From Microbulbifer elongatus (GTDB lineage Bacteria > Pseudomonadota > Gammaproteobacteria > Pseudomonadales > Cellvibrionaceae): a stretch of DNA of 64,000 nucleotides. Every line of letters begins with the position of its first letter. The first letter of the stretch is position 1. The translations under genes and the position numbers were made by a program. Where the stretch lies: contig NZ_JAIVKJ010000002.1 of NCBI RefSeq assembly GCF_020524885.1, positions 868,001 through 932,000 of the forward strand, in the 5' to 3' direction. Below are positions 57,146 to 64,000 of this stretch, in pieces. A model generated the notes under the pieces. It worked only from the letters and a program-made list of their open reading frames with translations, did not search any database and was not told the origin of the DNA.

Positions 57146-57684
57146 TGTTTATCCTGCCCTGCCGGTAGGTTTGAGGTGGTGTTTTTTTCGGTCAGTATAA
57201 AAATCCGCTGTTCCATCTCGCCCTGTTTGAGCTCTTCTAGCCCGTTGCAGGTAAGCGCGTGTACCAGTACCGAGTCACTGTCGATATCAATGGCTACGGT
57301 GCCGGGGGTCAGGGTAATAGAGTTGGCATAGAGTACTTTGCCGAGGTCGGAGCGCAGCGAGGTAGGGATGCGCTCACTGCAGGGTGAGATGGACGCGCTC
57401 TTGGTTTGGGAAAAGCTACCGGAAAACAGCCCATCCCAGACACACGCAGCGACTTCCAGATTGCTGGCGATAATTTTGCGCAGTAGCCAGATGTAATAGC
57501 CGGGGAGGGTGGTCCAAAGTTGCAAGGGCAGGGAGTCCTGGTCCACCACTTTCATTCGGCGGGCAATCAGAATAACGAACAGGATCGATGCCAATCCGAA
57601 CGTGAGAATTAAAGGCGTGTAATGGCCAGAGTTGGTTAACCAGATAAAGGCGAGAACGGCGAAAAGACAAAAGGTGTAACGCAT
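57139..57684 (-). CDS. mrpE: Mrp antiporter subunit E
   Basis: 181 residues from the ATG at 57682-57684 (MRYTFCLFAVLAFIWLTNSG). Two N-terminal helices and a cytoplasmic domain with LRSDLGKVLYANSITLTPGTVAIDID, the MnhE hallmark (abridged: LYANSITLTPGT). First gene of the antiporter operon. Gene order is E-F-G-A'B-C-D-D-unknown-D, unlike the textbook A-G order. Confidence 0.92.
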   Translation of the reverse strand: MRYTFCLFAVLAFIWLTNSGHYTPLILTFGLASILFVILIARRMKVVDQDSLPLQLWTTLPGYYIWLLRKIIASNLEVAACVWDGLFSGSFSQTKSASISPCSERIPTSLRSDLGKVLYANSITLTPGTVAIDIDSDSVLVHALTCNGLEELKQGEMEQRIFILTEKNTTSNLPAGQDKQC

Positions 57685-57767
57685 GAATGATCTACTACAC
57701 AGTCTTGAAAAAACCTTTACGGACACTGCTGAGCAACAAGCGCAGCGGTGTAGGCCGTAGAGGAGTG

Positions 57768-58217
57768 CTAGTTGCGAACATCTTTACAGCGAAAGTGATT
57801 TTCAAATACCGCAAGCATGACAGAATCCGCCGTTGCGTCTTCGGCCAGGGGTTGTTCAACGCTTGCCACTTTCTCTATCAAGGTTTCCATGCTTTCGGAT
57901 TCAGGCAGGCAGTAGCGACTGCTTAGCCTTTGTTCTGCATCATCGGAAAGACGGCTGGCACGGGTGCGAATGGCGCGGGTAACAAATGAAGAGGGGCGAT
58001 CTTCTGCGGCAACAATATCTTTGCTTGCAGACAAGTAACCATAAATGAACGCTTGGCAGCTGGATGCACCAGTGCTTTGCTGATCCGATAGGTGGGCCTT
58101 GCAAGCCTCAACCAGCTTGGTTCCAGTCAGAGGCTCTGCCAGCACATCGTGACACTGGCTTGCGGTCAATATGGCAACGGCTGCAGGGGTAATAACTGCG
58201 CGCACGAATCGCTTCAT
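57768..58217 (-). CDS. periplasmic Rap1a/Tai-like small protein
   Basis: 149 residues from the ATG at 58215-58217 (MKRFVRAVITPAAVAIL) with a signal peptide ending near VLAEP. The mature part has four cysteines in the Rap1a/Tai arrangement: VEACKAHL, SSCQAFIYGYLSASK, SRYCLPES and HFRCKD. In other bacteria this fold gives immunity to type VI peptidoglycan amidase effectors, but many members have no effector partner. No effector or T6SS gene is nearby. The fold call is by motif pattern only. Confidence 0.7.
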   Translation of the reverse strand: MKRFVRAVITPAAVAILTASQCHDVLAEPLTGTKLVEACKAHLSDQQSTGASSCQAFIYGYLSASKDIVAAEDRPSSFVTRAIRTRASRLSDDAEQRLSSRYCLPESESMETLIEKVASVEQPLAEDATADSVMLAVFENHFRCKDVRN

Positions 58218-58666
58218 ACTCGACACCTTTTTTATAGGTTTTTTTTTATTCGTTCTTTCTTTATCCGCTATCTGGCCCTTTTTGCGGTGCTCTGTTCGAC
58301 AGCTGTCTCGTCATTTTATTTTGTTGCGCATGTGAAATAGTCATGAAAATGCGCTCTATGCGGTAAATCTTGCAGAGTTTTAGGGCTACCGTCAATGTAT
58401 TGCCCTAATGGCGGGAAAGTAGTCATTTATTGGTGAAAGCCGCCATGAAATGAAGGCGTGACGCGATACAGGTTAACTTTTTTCAGTTGTTGCGCAATAT
58501 TACAGAAGGGATTGCCGAGTCGAGCGAGTCGCGGCAGTTGCAAAGTTGGAGACCGGGGAGGTCTCCGGGGCAATATTTATGGTTGGGGAGCCAACAGTGC
58601 AGTCCGGCCTGGTGCGGCGGTGCAGTTGGGAGCAGCTCGGAACCGGGGCGGAGATAAGAGGCTCAG
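58218..58666. other. 449-bp gene-free region between ispA and the Mrp operon side
   Basis: The low-numbered part (58220-58500) is AT-richer than the surroundings and probably holds the promoter of the Rap1a-like gene and perhaps mrp. Next to the ispA stop are three short hairpins: TGCCG/CGGCA (58513-58536), GGAGACC-GGGGA-GGTCTCC (58548-58566) and GTTGG/CCAAC (58582-58595). They could halt ispA transcription. No gene is seen. Confidence 0.5.
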
Positions 58667-59599
58667 TTAATGAGCTCGCTTGACGATATAGTCTGCGAGT
58701 TGCTGTAAAACCCGTGTATCTGTGGTTTCGGCACCGGCGGCCATCTCGTCGAGTGCGCGGCCGGCTTCCTCGTGCAGTTCCTTCGCCTTGGTACGGGCGC
58801 CTTCAAGCCCCAGCAGTGATACGTAGGTTGGCTTGTTGCGGGCCGCGTCTGCCCCCTGGGTCTTGCCCAGGGTTGCTGTGTCTGCAGTGACATCCAGGAT
58901 ATCGTCCTGGACCTGAAAGGCGAGGCCGACCGCCTCCGCATAGCGAGTTATGGCAGCCAGTTGTGTTTCATCTGCACCGCCGATCATGGCACCGATTCTG
59001 GCACTGGCGACGATCAGCGCGCCGGTTTTCAGGCGGTGCATTTCCTTCAGCTGTTCGAGGGTGAGGGTGTGATCCACCGCAGCCAGATCGATGGCCTGAC
59101 CGGCGACCATGCCGCGCGCACCGGAGGCCCGGGCCAGCTCGCCAATTACCCGCACCTTGAGCTCTGCGGGCAGGGGCGAAGCGGACAGCAGCTCGAAGGC
59201 CTGGCACTGTAACGCATCCCCGGCGAGGATCGCGGTGGCCTCATTGAACTCGATATGACAAGTGGCGCGGCCGCGGCGCAGGTCGTCATCGTCCATTGCC
59301 GGCAGATCGTCGTGCACCAGCGAGTATGCGTGTACACACTCCAGCGCAGCGGCGGCTTCATGGCTCAGATTGATTGCGGCATCGCCACCCAGGGCGCGGG
59401 CGGCGGCGTACACCAGTGCCGGGCGCAGGCGCTTGCCCGGTCCCAGAGCGGCGTAATGCATTGCCGCAAACAGGGATACTGCGGCGGAATGGTCTGAGAG
59501 GGCGGCCTGGAGGGTCTGTTCAACCCGGTGGCCCGAGGTCTGCAGGAACGCTTTCAGCCCAGACGGCATGGCTGCAGCAGCGGTAGTGGAAGTGCTCAC
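58667..59599 (-). CDS. ispA: farnesyl/geranyl diphosphate synthase
   Basis: 310 residues starting at GTG (59597-59599) immediately after the xseB stop; ATG 59569 is an alternative. Both aspartate-rich motifs are present: [15 protein letters not shown] (FARM) and [12 protein letters not shown] (SARM). [12 protein letters not shown] and [10 protein letters not shown] also fit. It condenses IPP and DMAPP into geranyl and farnesyl diphosphates for quinone and cell-wall carriers. Confidence 0.96.
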   Translation of the reverse strand: MSTSTTAAAAMPSGLKAFLQTSGHRVEQTLQAALSDHSAAVSLFAAMHYAALGPGKRLRPALVYAAARALGGDAAINLSHEAAAALECVHAYSLVHDDLPAMDDDDLRRGRATCHIEFNEATAILAGDALQCQAFELLSASPLPAELKVRVIGELARASGARGMVAGQAIDLAAVDHTLTLEQLKEMHRLKTGALIVASARIGAMIGGADETQLAAITRYAEAVGLAFQVQDDILDVTADTATLGKTQGADAARNKPTYVSLLGLEGARTKAKELHEEAGRALDEMAAGAETTDTRVLQQLADYIVKRAH

Positions 59600-59857
59600 T
59601 TACTGCGCATCTCCGGCAAGGTCGTCCTCTGCATCGAACGGCAGTTCCTGGACTTGGCCGTTTTCCTCCATCAGCACCTTTACCTTTTGCTCGGCGCTGG
59701 CCAGCTTCTGCTGGCACTCGCGGGTGAGCTTCACCCCGCGTTCGAAATCGGACAGGGCCTCATCCAGCGGCAGATCGCCGCTTTCCAGGCGCTCTACCAG
59801 CTGTTCCAGTTCTTCCAGTGCGCTCTCGAATGTAGCGGTTTTCTTCTTGGCTGCCAT
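59600..59857 (-). CDS. xseB: exodeoxyribonuclease VII small subunit
   Basis: 85 residues from the ATG at 59855-59857 (MAAKKKTATFESALEELEQL). A two-helix coiled protein with LVERLESGDLPLDEAL and FERGVKLTRECQQKL, all family hallmarks. Adjacent to ispA with no gap. Confidence 0.96.
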   Translation of the reverse strand: MAAKKKTATFESALEELEQLVERLESGDLPLDEALSDFERGVKLTRECQQKLASAEQKVKVLMEENGQVQELPFDAEDDLAGDAQ

Positions 59858-60026
59858 GGGGGAAATCTCTGATGGGACTTGCAAGTGCGGGCAACCTTAG
59901 CGGCTGTGGATAAGGTGGTCAATGTCGCTCGGCTTTGCGACCGCCTGCGACAATATGGCGCACTTGCTCGCGCGGCTTTTTCGGTAGCATTTCTCCATCG
60001 ATAAATATGCTCACAAGGAAGATGCT

Positions 60027-62144
60027 GTGTCTCGCTCTGCTGTCTTGTCTCTGCGCCCACTTGCCCTCATTGCCCTGTTTCCCGCTGGCCTCGCCGCCGA
60101 CACCGGGAGCATTCCGGATAGTGCCCTTGAGCAGGTGATTGTCACCGCCACCCGCGAGGCCAAGACCCGCTCCGAACTGGCGGAATCCGTTGGCGTCATT
60201 AGCGAGCAGCAGTTGGAACACATCGCTCCCGCGCACCCGGCGGATGCACTCAATCGGGTGGCTGGAGTACATGTGAACAACCTGGGCGGGGAAGGTCATA
60301 TGACCTCCATCCGCCAGCCGATCTCCACGGCCGGGGTGTACCTGTTTCTTGAGGATGGTATTCCCACCCGCCCCACCGGTTTCTTCAACCACAACGGCTT
60401 GTACGAAATCAACGTGCCACAGAGCGCGCAGCTGGAAGTCACCAAGGGTCCGGCATCGGCGCTGTATGGCAGTGATGCGATCGGCGGTGTGATCAATGCG
60501 GTAACCAAGGCGGCACCGGAGTCCGCCGAAGCCTCGATCAATGGCGAGCTGGGTGCCGATGGCTGGCAGCGTGCGCTCATCTCCGGTGGCAACAAATTGG
60601 GAGAACACAGCGCCTTCCGCCTGGATCTAAACAGCACTGCCAGTGAGGGCTTCCGCGAGGAAGCGGCGTACACTCGCACGTCAATGAGCGGCCGCCTGGA
60701 TAGCCAGTTTGCCGCGGGCTGGGGCAGCAAGACGGTGCTGTCTTACTCCACCATCGACCAGAGCGGTGTTTCCGGCCTGGAAGAGGACGATTACCGCAAC
60801 AATGTGGAAAAGAATCTTTACCACGGCGATATTGGCTACCGGGAAGTGGAAGCCCTGCGCTTGTCCTCCGAGTTGTCTTACACGCCAGGCGAAAACAGTC
60901 TGTTCACGGCTACCCCGTTCGTGCGTCACAACACCATGGCGATGATGCCCAGTTGGATGGTGACCTACGACCCGAATATCCGTGATACCGAGTTCAGCTC
61001 CTATGGCCTGCTGCTTAAATACCGCCGGGACTTTGACCGCGGTGAGGTGATCGTTGGTGTGGATGCGGACTACACCCCCTCGGAATACCGTGAGGAGCGT
61101 ATTGAAGTCACCCGAGACGGCGAGACCTTCACGGACTATGCGCGCACCGGGGAGCTGACCTACCACTTTGATGCAGAGCAGACATCGGTCTCCCCCTATG
61201 TACACGCGGAGTTCACGCCCACCGCAAACTGGCTGTTGAGTGCGGGGCTGCGCTACGACGTGTTCGAAGTGAACTATGAGGATCAACTGGATACCCCCAA
61301 CACCGATCCTTCCCACGTCCGCCCCGCTTCTCAGTCCCGCGACTACGACAACCTGAGCCCGAAACTGGGGGCGGTGTACAAGCTCAGCGAAAACCACCAG
61401 CTCTACGCCAGCTACCGCCACGCCTTCCGCGCGCCCACCGTGGGCACCTTGTTCCGCCCGGGCTCTTCTGACGGCACCACCGAGCTGGAGCCGGTGACCA
61501 GTGTCAGCCAGGAAATCGGCCTGCGCGGTATTGTGGGTGAGCGGGTGAACTACGAGGTGGCGATATATGACATGACCACCGAAAACGACATCGTTAGCTA
61601 CATCGAAGGTAACGATCGCAAGACCACCAACGCCGGTGAGACCAGTCATCAGGGCGTGGAAGTTTCCGTGCAGGCCCCGGTGGGGCAGCAGTGGGAGCTG
61701 GGTGTTTCCTACGCGGCCATGCGCCAGCGATACGAGGACTTCTCTTATGTGTTCAGTCAGTTTGACCGCAACTGTTTTTGCATGGTTAGCGAAAACCTGA
61801 ACTTCGCGGGTAACGATATCAGCCGCGCACCGGAATCCCTCGCCAACGTGACGCTGGCCTATTCCCCGGAGTGGTTGAGCGGACTGCGCATGGAGCTGGA
61901 GTGGTCGCACATGGGCGATTACTACACCGATGAGACCAACACTCAGAAGTATGCCGGCCACGAGCTGCTCAACCTGCGCGCCACCCACGACTTCGATGAA
62001 GATCTCTCCGTGTACGCACGCCTGTCGAATATCACCGACGAGCGCTACTCCACCTACACCTCCAACCAGGTGGGCGACGAAGACCTGAGTTACCGCCCGG
62101 GCCTGCCGCGGTCCCTGTTTGCTGGTGTGCGTTACCGTTTCTGA
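60027..62144 (+). CDS. TonB-dependent outer-membrane receptor (siderophore type)
   Basis: 705 residues from GTG 60027, seven bases after AAGGAAG. Signal peptide to about residue 24, TonB-box-like EQVIVTATR, plug with VAGVHVNNLGGEGHMTSIRQP and LEVTKGPASALYGSDAIGG, barrel ending in GVRYRF. FRAP appears as YRHAFRAPTVGTLF, but there is no NPDL box, so it is not clearly a heme receptor. A PepSY membrane protein gene follows by 36 bp, a pairing common for ferric-siderophore uptake with reductive iron release. No Fur box was evident in the 169 bp upstream. Confidence 0.88.
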   Translation: MSRSAVLSLRPLALIALFPAGLAADTGSIPDSALEQVIVTATREAKTRSELAESVGVISEQQLEHIAPAHPADALNRVAGVHVNNLGGEGHMTSIRQPISTAGVYLFLEDGIPTRPTGFFNHNGLYEINVPQSAQLEVTKGPASALYGSDAIGGVINAVTKAAPESAEASINGELGADGWQRALISGGNKLGEHSAFRLDLNSTASEGFREEAAYTRTSMSGRLDSQFAAGWGSKTVLSYSTIDQSGVSGLEEDDYRNNVEKNLYHGDIGYREVEALRLSSELSYTPGENSLFTATPFVRHNTMAMMPSWMVTYDPNIRDTEFSSYGLLLKYRRDFDRGEVIVGVDADYTPSEYREERIEVTRDGETFTDYARTGELTYHFDAEQTSVSPYVHAEFTPTANWLLSAGLRYDVFEVNYEDQLDTPNTDPSHVRPASQSRDYDNLSPKLGAVYKLSENHQLYASYRHAFRAPTVGTLFRPGSSDGTTELEPVTSVSQEIGLRGIVGERVNYEVAIYDMTTENDIVSYIEGNDRKTTNAGETSHQGVEVSVQAPVGQQWELGVSYAAMRQRYEDFSYVFSQFDRNCFCMVSENLNFAGNDISRAPESLANVTLAYSPEWLSGLRMELEWSHMGDYYTDETNTQKYAGHELLNLRATHDFDEDLSVYARLSNITDERYSTYTSNQVGDEDLSYRPGLPRSLFAGVRYRF

Positions 62145-62180
62145 ACATTCAAATAAAAACCGCAATCGGAAGAGAGCAGT

Positions 62181-63701
62181 ATGAACCTGAAAAAGCAGTG
62201 GCTGGACTGGCACAGCAAACTCGGCTGGTGGGCGCTGGCGGGAATTCTGATTTGGGCCATCTCTGGTATCACCCATCCGATGATGGCCTGGTTTGGCCCT
62301 TCCGCAGCCAAGTTCTTCCCGCCCTCTGTGAGCCTCAAGGCCTCTGAATTGGGCAACCTGCCCGCGCTACTGGCAGATGGGGAAAAAGTCCGTGGGGCGC
62401 GGGTGGTCAAACTGGTGCCGAGTCTAGGTGCGCCGCTGCTGCAGGTCACGCATTCCGATGCGGATCCTCGCCGCTACTACCATCTCGACAGCGGTCGTGA
62501 AGTTATCGATGGCGATCTGCAGCAGGCCCGCTGGCTGGCGGCCTATTACAGCGGCCGCCCTGCAGAGGAGATTGCCGATATTCAGCTGCAGACCGGGTTC
62601 GATAATGCTTATCCCTCGGTCAATCGTCTGCTCCCGGTATACCGGATTCGGTTTGGGGGCGACGACGGTCTGACCCTGTTTATCCACACCGAAACCGCCG
62701 CCATGGCATCCATGACCGACAGCAGCAAAACCGTGATGCAGGGCGTGTTCCGCCAGCTGCACACCTTCGCCTGGCTGGATGATCTGGAATACGGTCGCCT
62801 GATCCTGATCGGCCTGCTGATGCTGACTCTGTTTGCTTTTGCCACGACTGGTATCGCGCTGGTATTTGCTCTGAAGCACAGGAAAATCAAAGACGGCAAG
62901 CGCCGCTACCATCGCCTGTTGGGTTATTTGCTGTGGCTGCCCCTGCTGGGTTGGTCCGCGAGCGGTTTCTACCATCTGCTGCAATCCTCCCTGATGGAGC
63001 CGGTGCAGGGGCTGCGCCTCGGCGAAGCCGGGGAGTATCGTAACCTGACGGCGGACTTCGGGTGGATAAATGCACTCGAAGGTCGCGCCGTCAACAGCTT
63101 GTCGCTAATCAGCGGAGCGAATGATGCACCGCTTTACCGGGTGGGGCTGGCACCGGCGGAGAGCGCCGCGCCGGGCAGTCGCAACCAGCGCTTCGACGGC
63201 CGTCCTTCTGAGGTGGGCTCGCTGTTTGTGGATGCCCGCAACGGGCAGGTACTTGCCGAATTTGATGATCGCGAACAGGCGAAGTTACTCGCTTCTCGGC
63301 TCGCGGGTATTCAGCCTGAGGATATCGCCGGCGTGAAGCTGATTACCCGCTATGGCCCAGGCTACGACTTCCGCAACAAGCGCCTGCCGGTATGGCAAGT
63401 GGATGTGGCAGATGCGGACAAGCGAATGCTGTTTGTTGACCCGGTCACCGGCGTGCTGGTGGACCAGTCCCGTGGAATCGAGCGCGCTGAGCGGCTGTCT
63501 TTCTCTCTTCTGCACAAGTGGAACCACCTGACGCCGTTCACCGGCCGGCAGGTGCGGGATTACTTGATTGTTGCCACGTTGCTGTTTCTGATTGCCAGCA
63601 GTGCCGTCGGCGGAGTGATGCTGGCGGGACGTCGCAAGAAGCGTGCACGTAAACCCGGTGAGGTGGATACTGGCCCAATCCCGGCCCCCGCGACACCATA
63701 G
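62181..63701 (+). CDS. PepSY-associated TM-helix membrane protein
   Basis: 506 residues with four helices: one near the N-terminus (LGWWALAGILIWAISGITHPM), two mid-protein (LILIGLLMLTLFAFATTGIAL and HRLLGYLLWLPLLGWSASGFYHLL), and one near the end (DYLIVATLLFLIASSAVGGVML). Periplasmic segments carry PepSY-like repeats. Conserved histidines (WHSKLGWW, YHRLLGY, LLHKWNHL) could bind heme as in FoxB/PiuB-type reductases that release iron from siderophores. Operon partner of the receptor. Confidence 0.87.
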   Translation: MNLKKQWLDWHSKLGWWALAGILIWAISGITHPMMAWFGPSAAKFFPPSVSLKASELGNLPALLADGEKVRGARVVKLVPSLGAPLLQVTHSDADPRRYYHLDSGREVIDGDLQQARWLAAYYSGRPAEEIADIQLQTGFDNAYPSVNRLLPVYRIRFGGDDGLTLFIHTETAAMASMTDSSKTVMQGVFRQLHTFAWLDDLEYGRLILIGLLMLTLFAFATTGIALVFALKHRKIKDGKRRYHRLLGYLLWLPLLGWSASGFYHLLQSSLMEPVQGLRLGEAGEYRNLTADFGWINALEGRAVNSLSLISGANDAPLYRVGLAPAESAAPGSRNQRFDGRPSEVGSLFVDARNGQVLAEFDDREQAKLLASRLAGIQPEDIAGVKLITRYGPGYDFRNKRLPVWQVDVADADKRMLFVDPVTGVLVDQSRGIERAERLSFSLLHKWNHLTPFTGRQVRDYLIVATLLFLIASSAVGGVMLAGRRKKRARKPGEVDTGPIPAPATP

Positions 63702-63736
63702 AGAGTACGATAGACAGTACGATACACAGCACAACG
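63702..63736. repeat. short tandem repeat after the PepSY gene stop
   Basis: Units GAGAGTACGATA, GACAGTACGATA and CACAGCAC, 12 bp each (the third partial), begin at the stop codon. Similar 12-13 bp repeats occur at stops near 14383 and 21694. Confidence 0.5.
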
Positions 63737-63756
63737 TTTCACCGAGTCGAAAGCCC

Positions 63757-64000
63757 GTGTCATCCTCAGTACCGCCGTTAGGCGGCGACAAGACCATCAT
63801 CACTAACCTGCGGCGCCTCACCGCGCTGCGGGCCATTGCCCTGTCCGCTTATATTGGCGTCAGTCTGTGGCTGGCGGATTCCCTGAGCGGCGGCGCCCTG
63901 GCATTTGTGCTGCTGGGGGTGCTCACGACCCTGATCAGCGGGTGGCGTGCGCGCGGCAGCGTGCCGATAGGCCGCCTTGAGTTTTTTGGTCACCTGCTGA
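63757..64000 (+). CDS. N-terminus of a probable RegB/PrrB/RoxS-like sensor kinase (partial)
   Basis: 81 codons to the window end, from GTG 63757. The TNLRRLTALRAIALSAYIGV start and alternating hydrophobic segments (LRAIALSAYIGVSLWLAD; LAFVLLGVLTTLISG) resemble the membrane sensor part of RegB/PrrB/RoxS kinases, which respond to redox state. The catalytic region lies outside the window, so this is a tentative call. The start codon has no clear ribosome site. Confidence 0.45.
   Translation, partial: MSSSVPPLGGDKTIITNLRRLTALRAIALSAYIGVSLWLADSLSGGALAFVLLGVLTTLISGWRARGSVPIGRLEFFGHLL

Overview
The window reads as a chromosomal segment of a GC-rich marine gammaproteobacterium. The best guess is the Cellvibrionales, something like Microbulbifer. 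This is inferred from poly-serine linkers in secreted GH13 enzymes, many periplasmic and outer-membrane proteins, FNR/Fur/CRP-type sites and overall gene content; no rRNA or marker search was possible. I see no tRNA, rRNA, CRISPR array, insertion sequence or prophage.

Layout. (1) 0.1-10.2 kb holds mixed single genes: an SMP-30-type lactonase, a 7TMR-DISM diguanylate cyclase, a secreted DsrE-like protein, a NYN nuclease-like protein, a secreted catalase-peroxidase (KatG), a hybrid histidine kinase and the ribosome-associated ABC-F protein EttA. (2) 10.5-18.4 kb holds two valine-catabolism genes (3-hydroxyisobutyryl-CoA hydrolase and MmsB) with a starch pair between them, a type I pullulanase and an alpha-amylase that share a repeated N-terminal module. 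(3) 18.5-21.5 kb is an anaerobic group: hemN, fnr and a hemerythrin, with FNR-type boxes before hemN and before the hemerythrin gene. (4) 21.7-30.4 kb is a complete heme-uptake locus. The receptor, hutX and hutZ run leftward and tonB-exbB-exbD-hmuTUV run rightward, from a shared region with a Fur-like box. (5) 30.5-36.2 kb has a small outer-membrane barrel, glyA, a Tat-exported flavin amine oxidase and a polyamine-type binding protein. (6) 36.2-43.6 kb is the riboflavin/housekeeping operon: nrdR-ribD-ribE-ribBX-ribH-nusB-thiL-pgpA, an aspartic protease gene and ribA. (7) 43.6-47.8 kb has a structured, gene-poor stretch, an RsgA-type GTPase and a DUF885 peptidase. (8) 47.8-59.9 kb is the usual xseB-ispA-dxs operon, but an Mrp-type cation/proton antiporter operon and two extra small genes separate ispA from dxs. 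(9) 60.0-64.0 kb has a TonB-dependent receptor, a PepSY membrane protein and the start of a probable RegB-like sensor kinase that runs off the window.

The most unusual structure is a family of composite palindromes at 10361-10473, 39726-39836 and 47622-47715. Each has a 20-30 bp outer stem enclosing 53-54 nt with two small hairpins. Stem sequences differ almost completely between copies, while the small-hairpin loops (GGA-type), element length and 3' end are conserved. More distantly similar hairpins lie at 43908-44001 and 44176-44360. The other main points are the Mrp operon inside the isoprenoid operon with a small membrane protein of unknown family, a candidate small RNA near 43.73-43.90 kb, and short tandem repeats that begin at stop codons of three genes.
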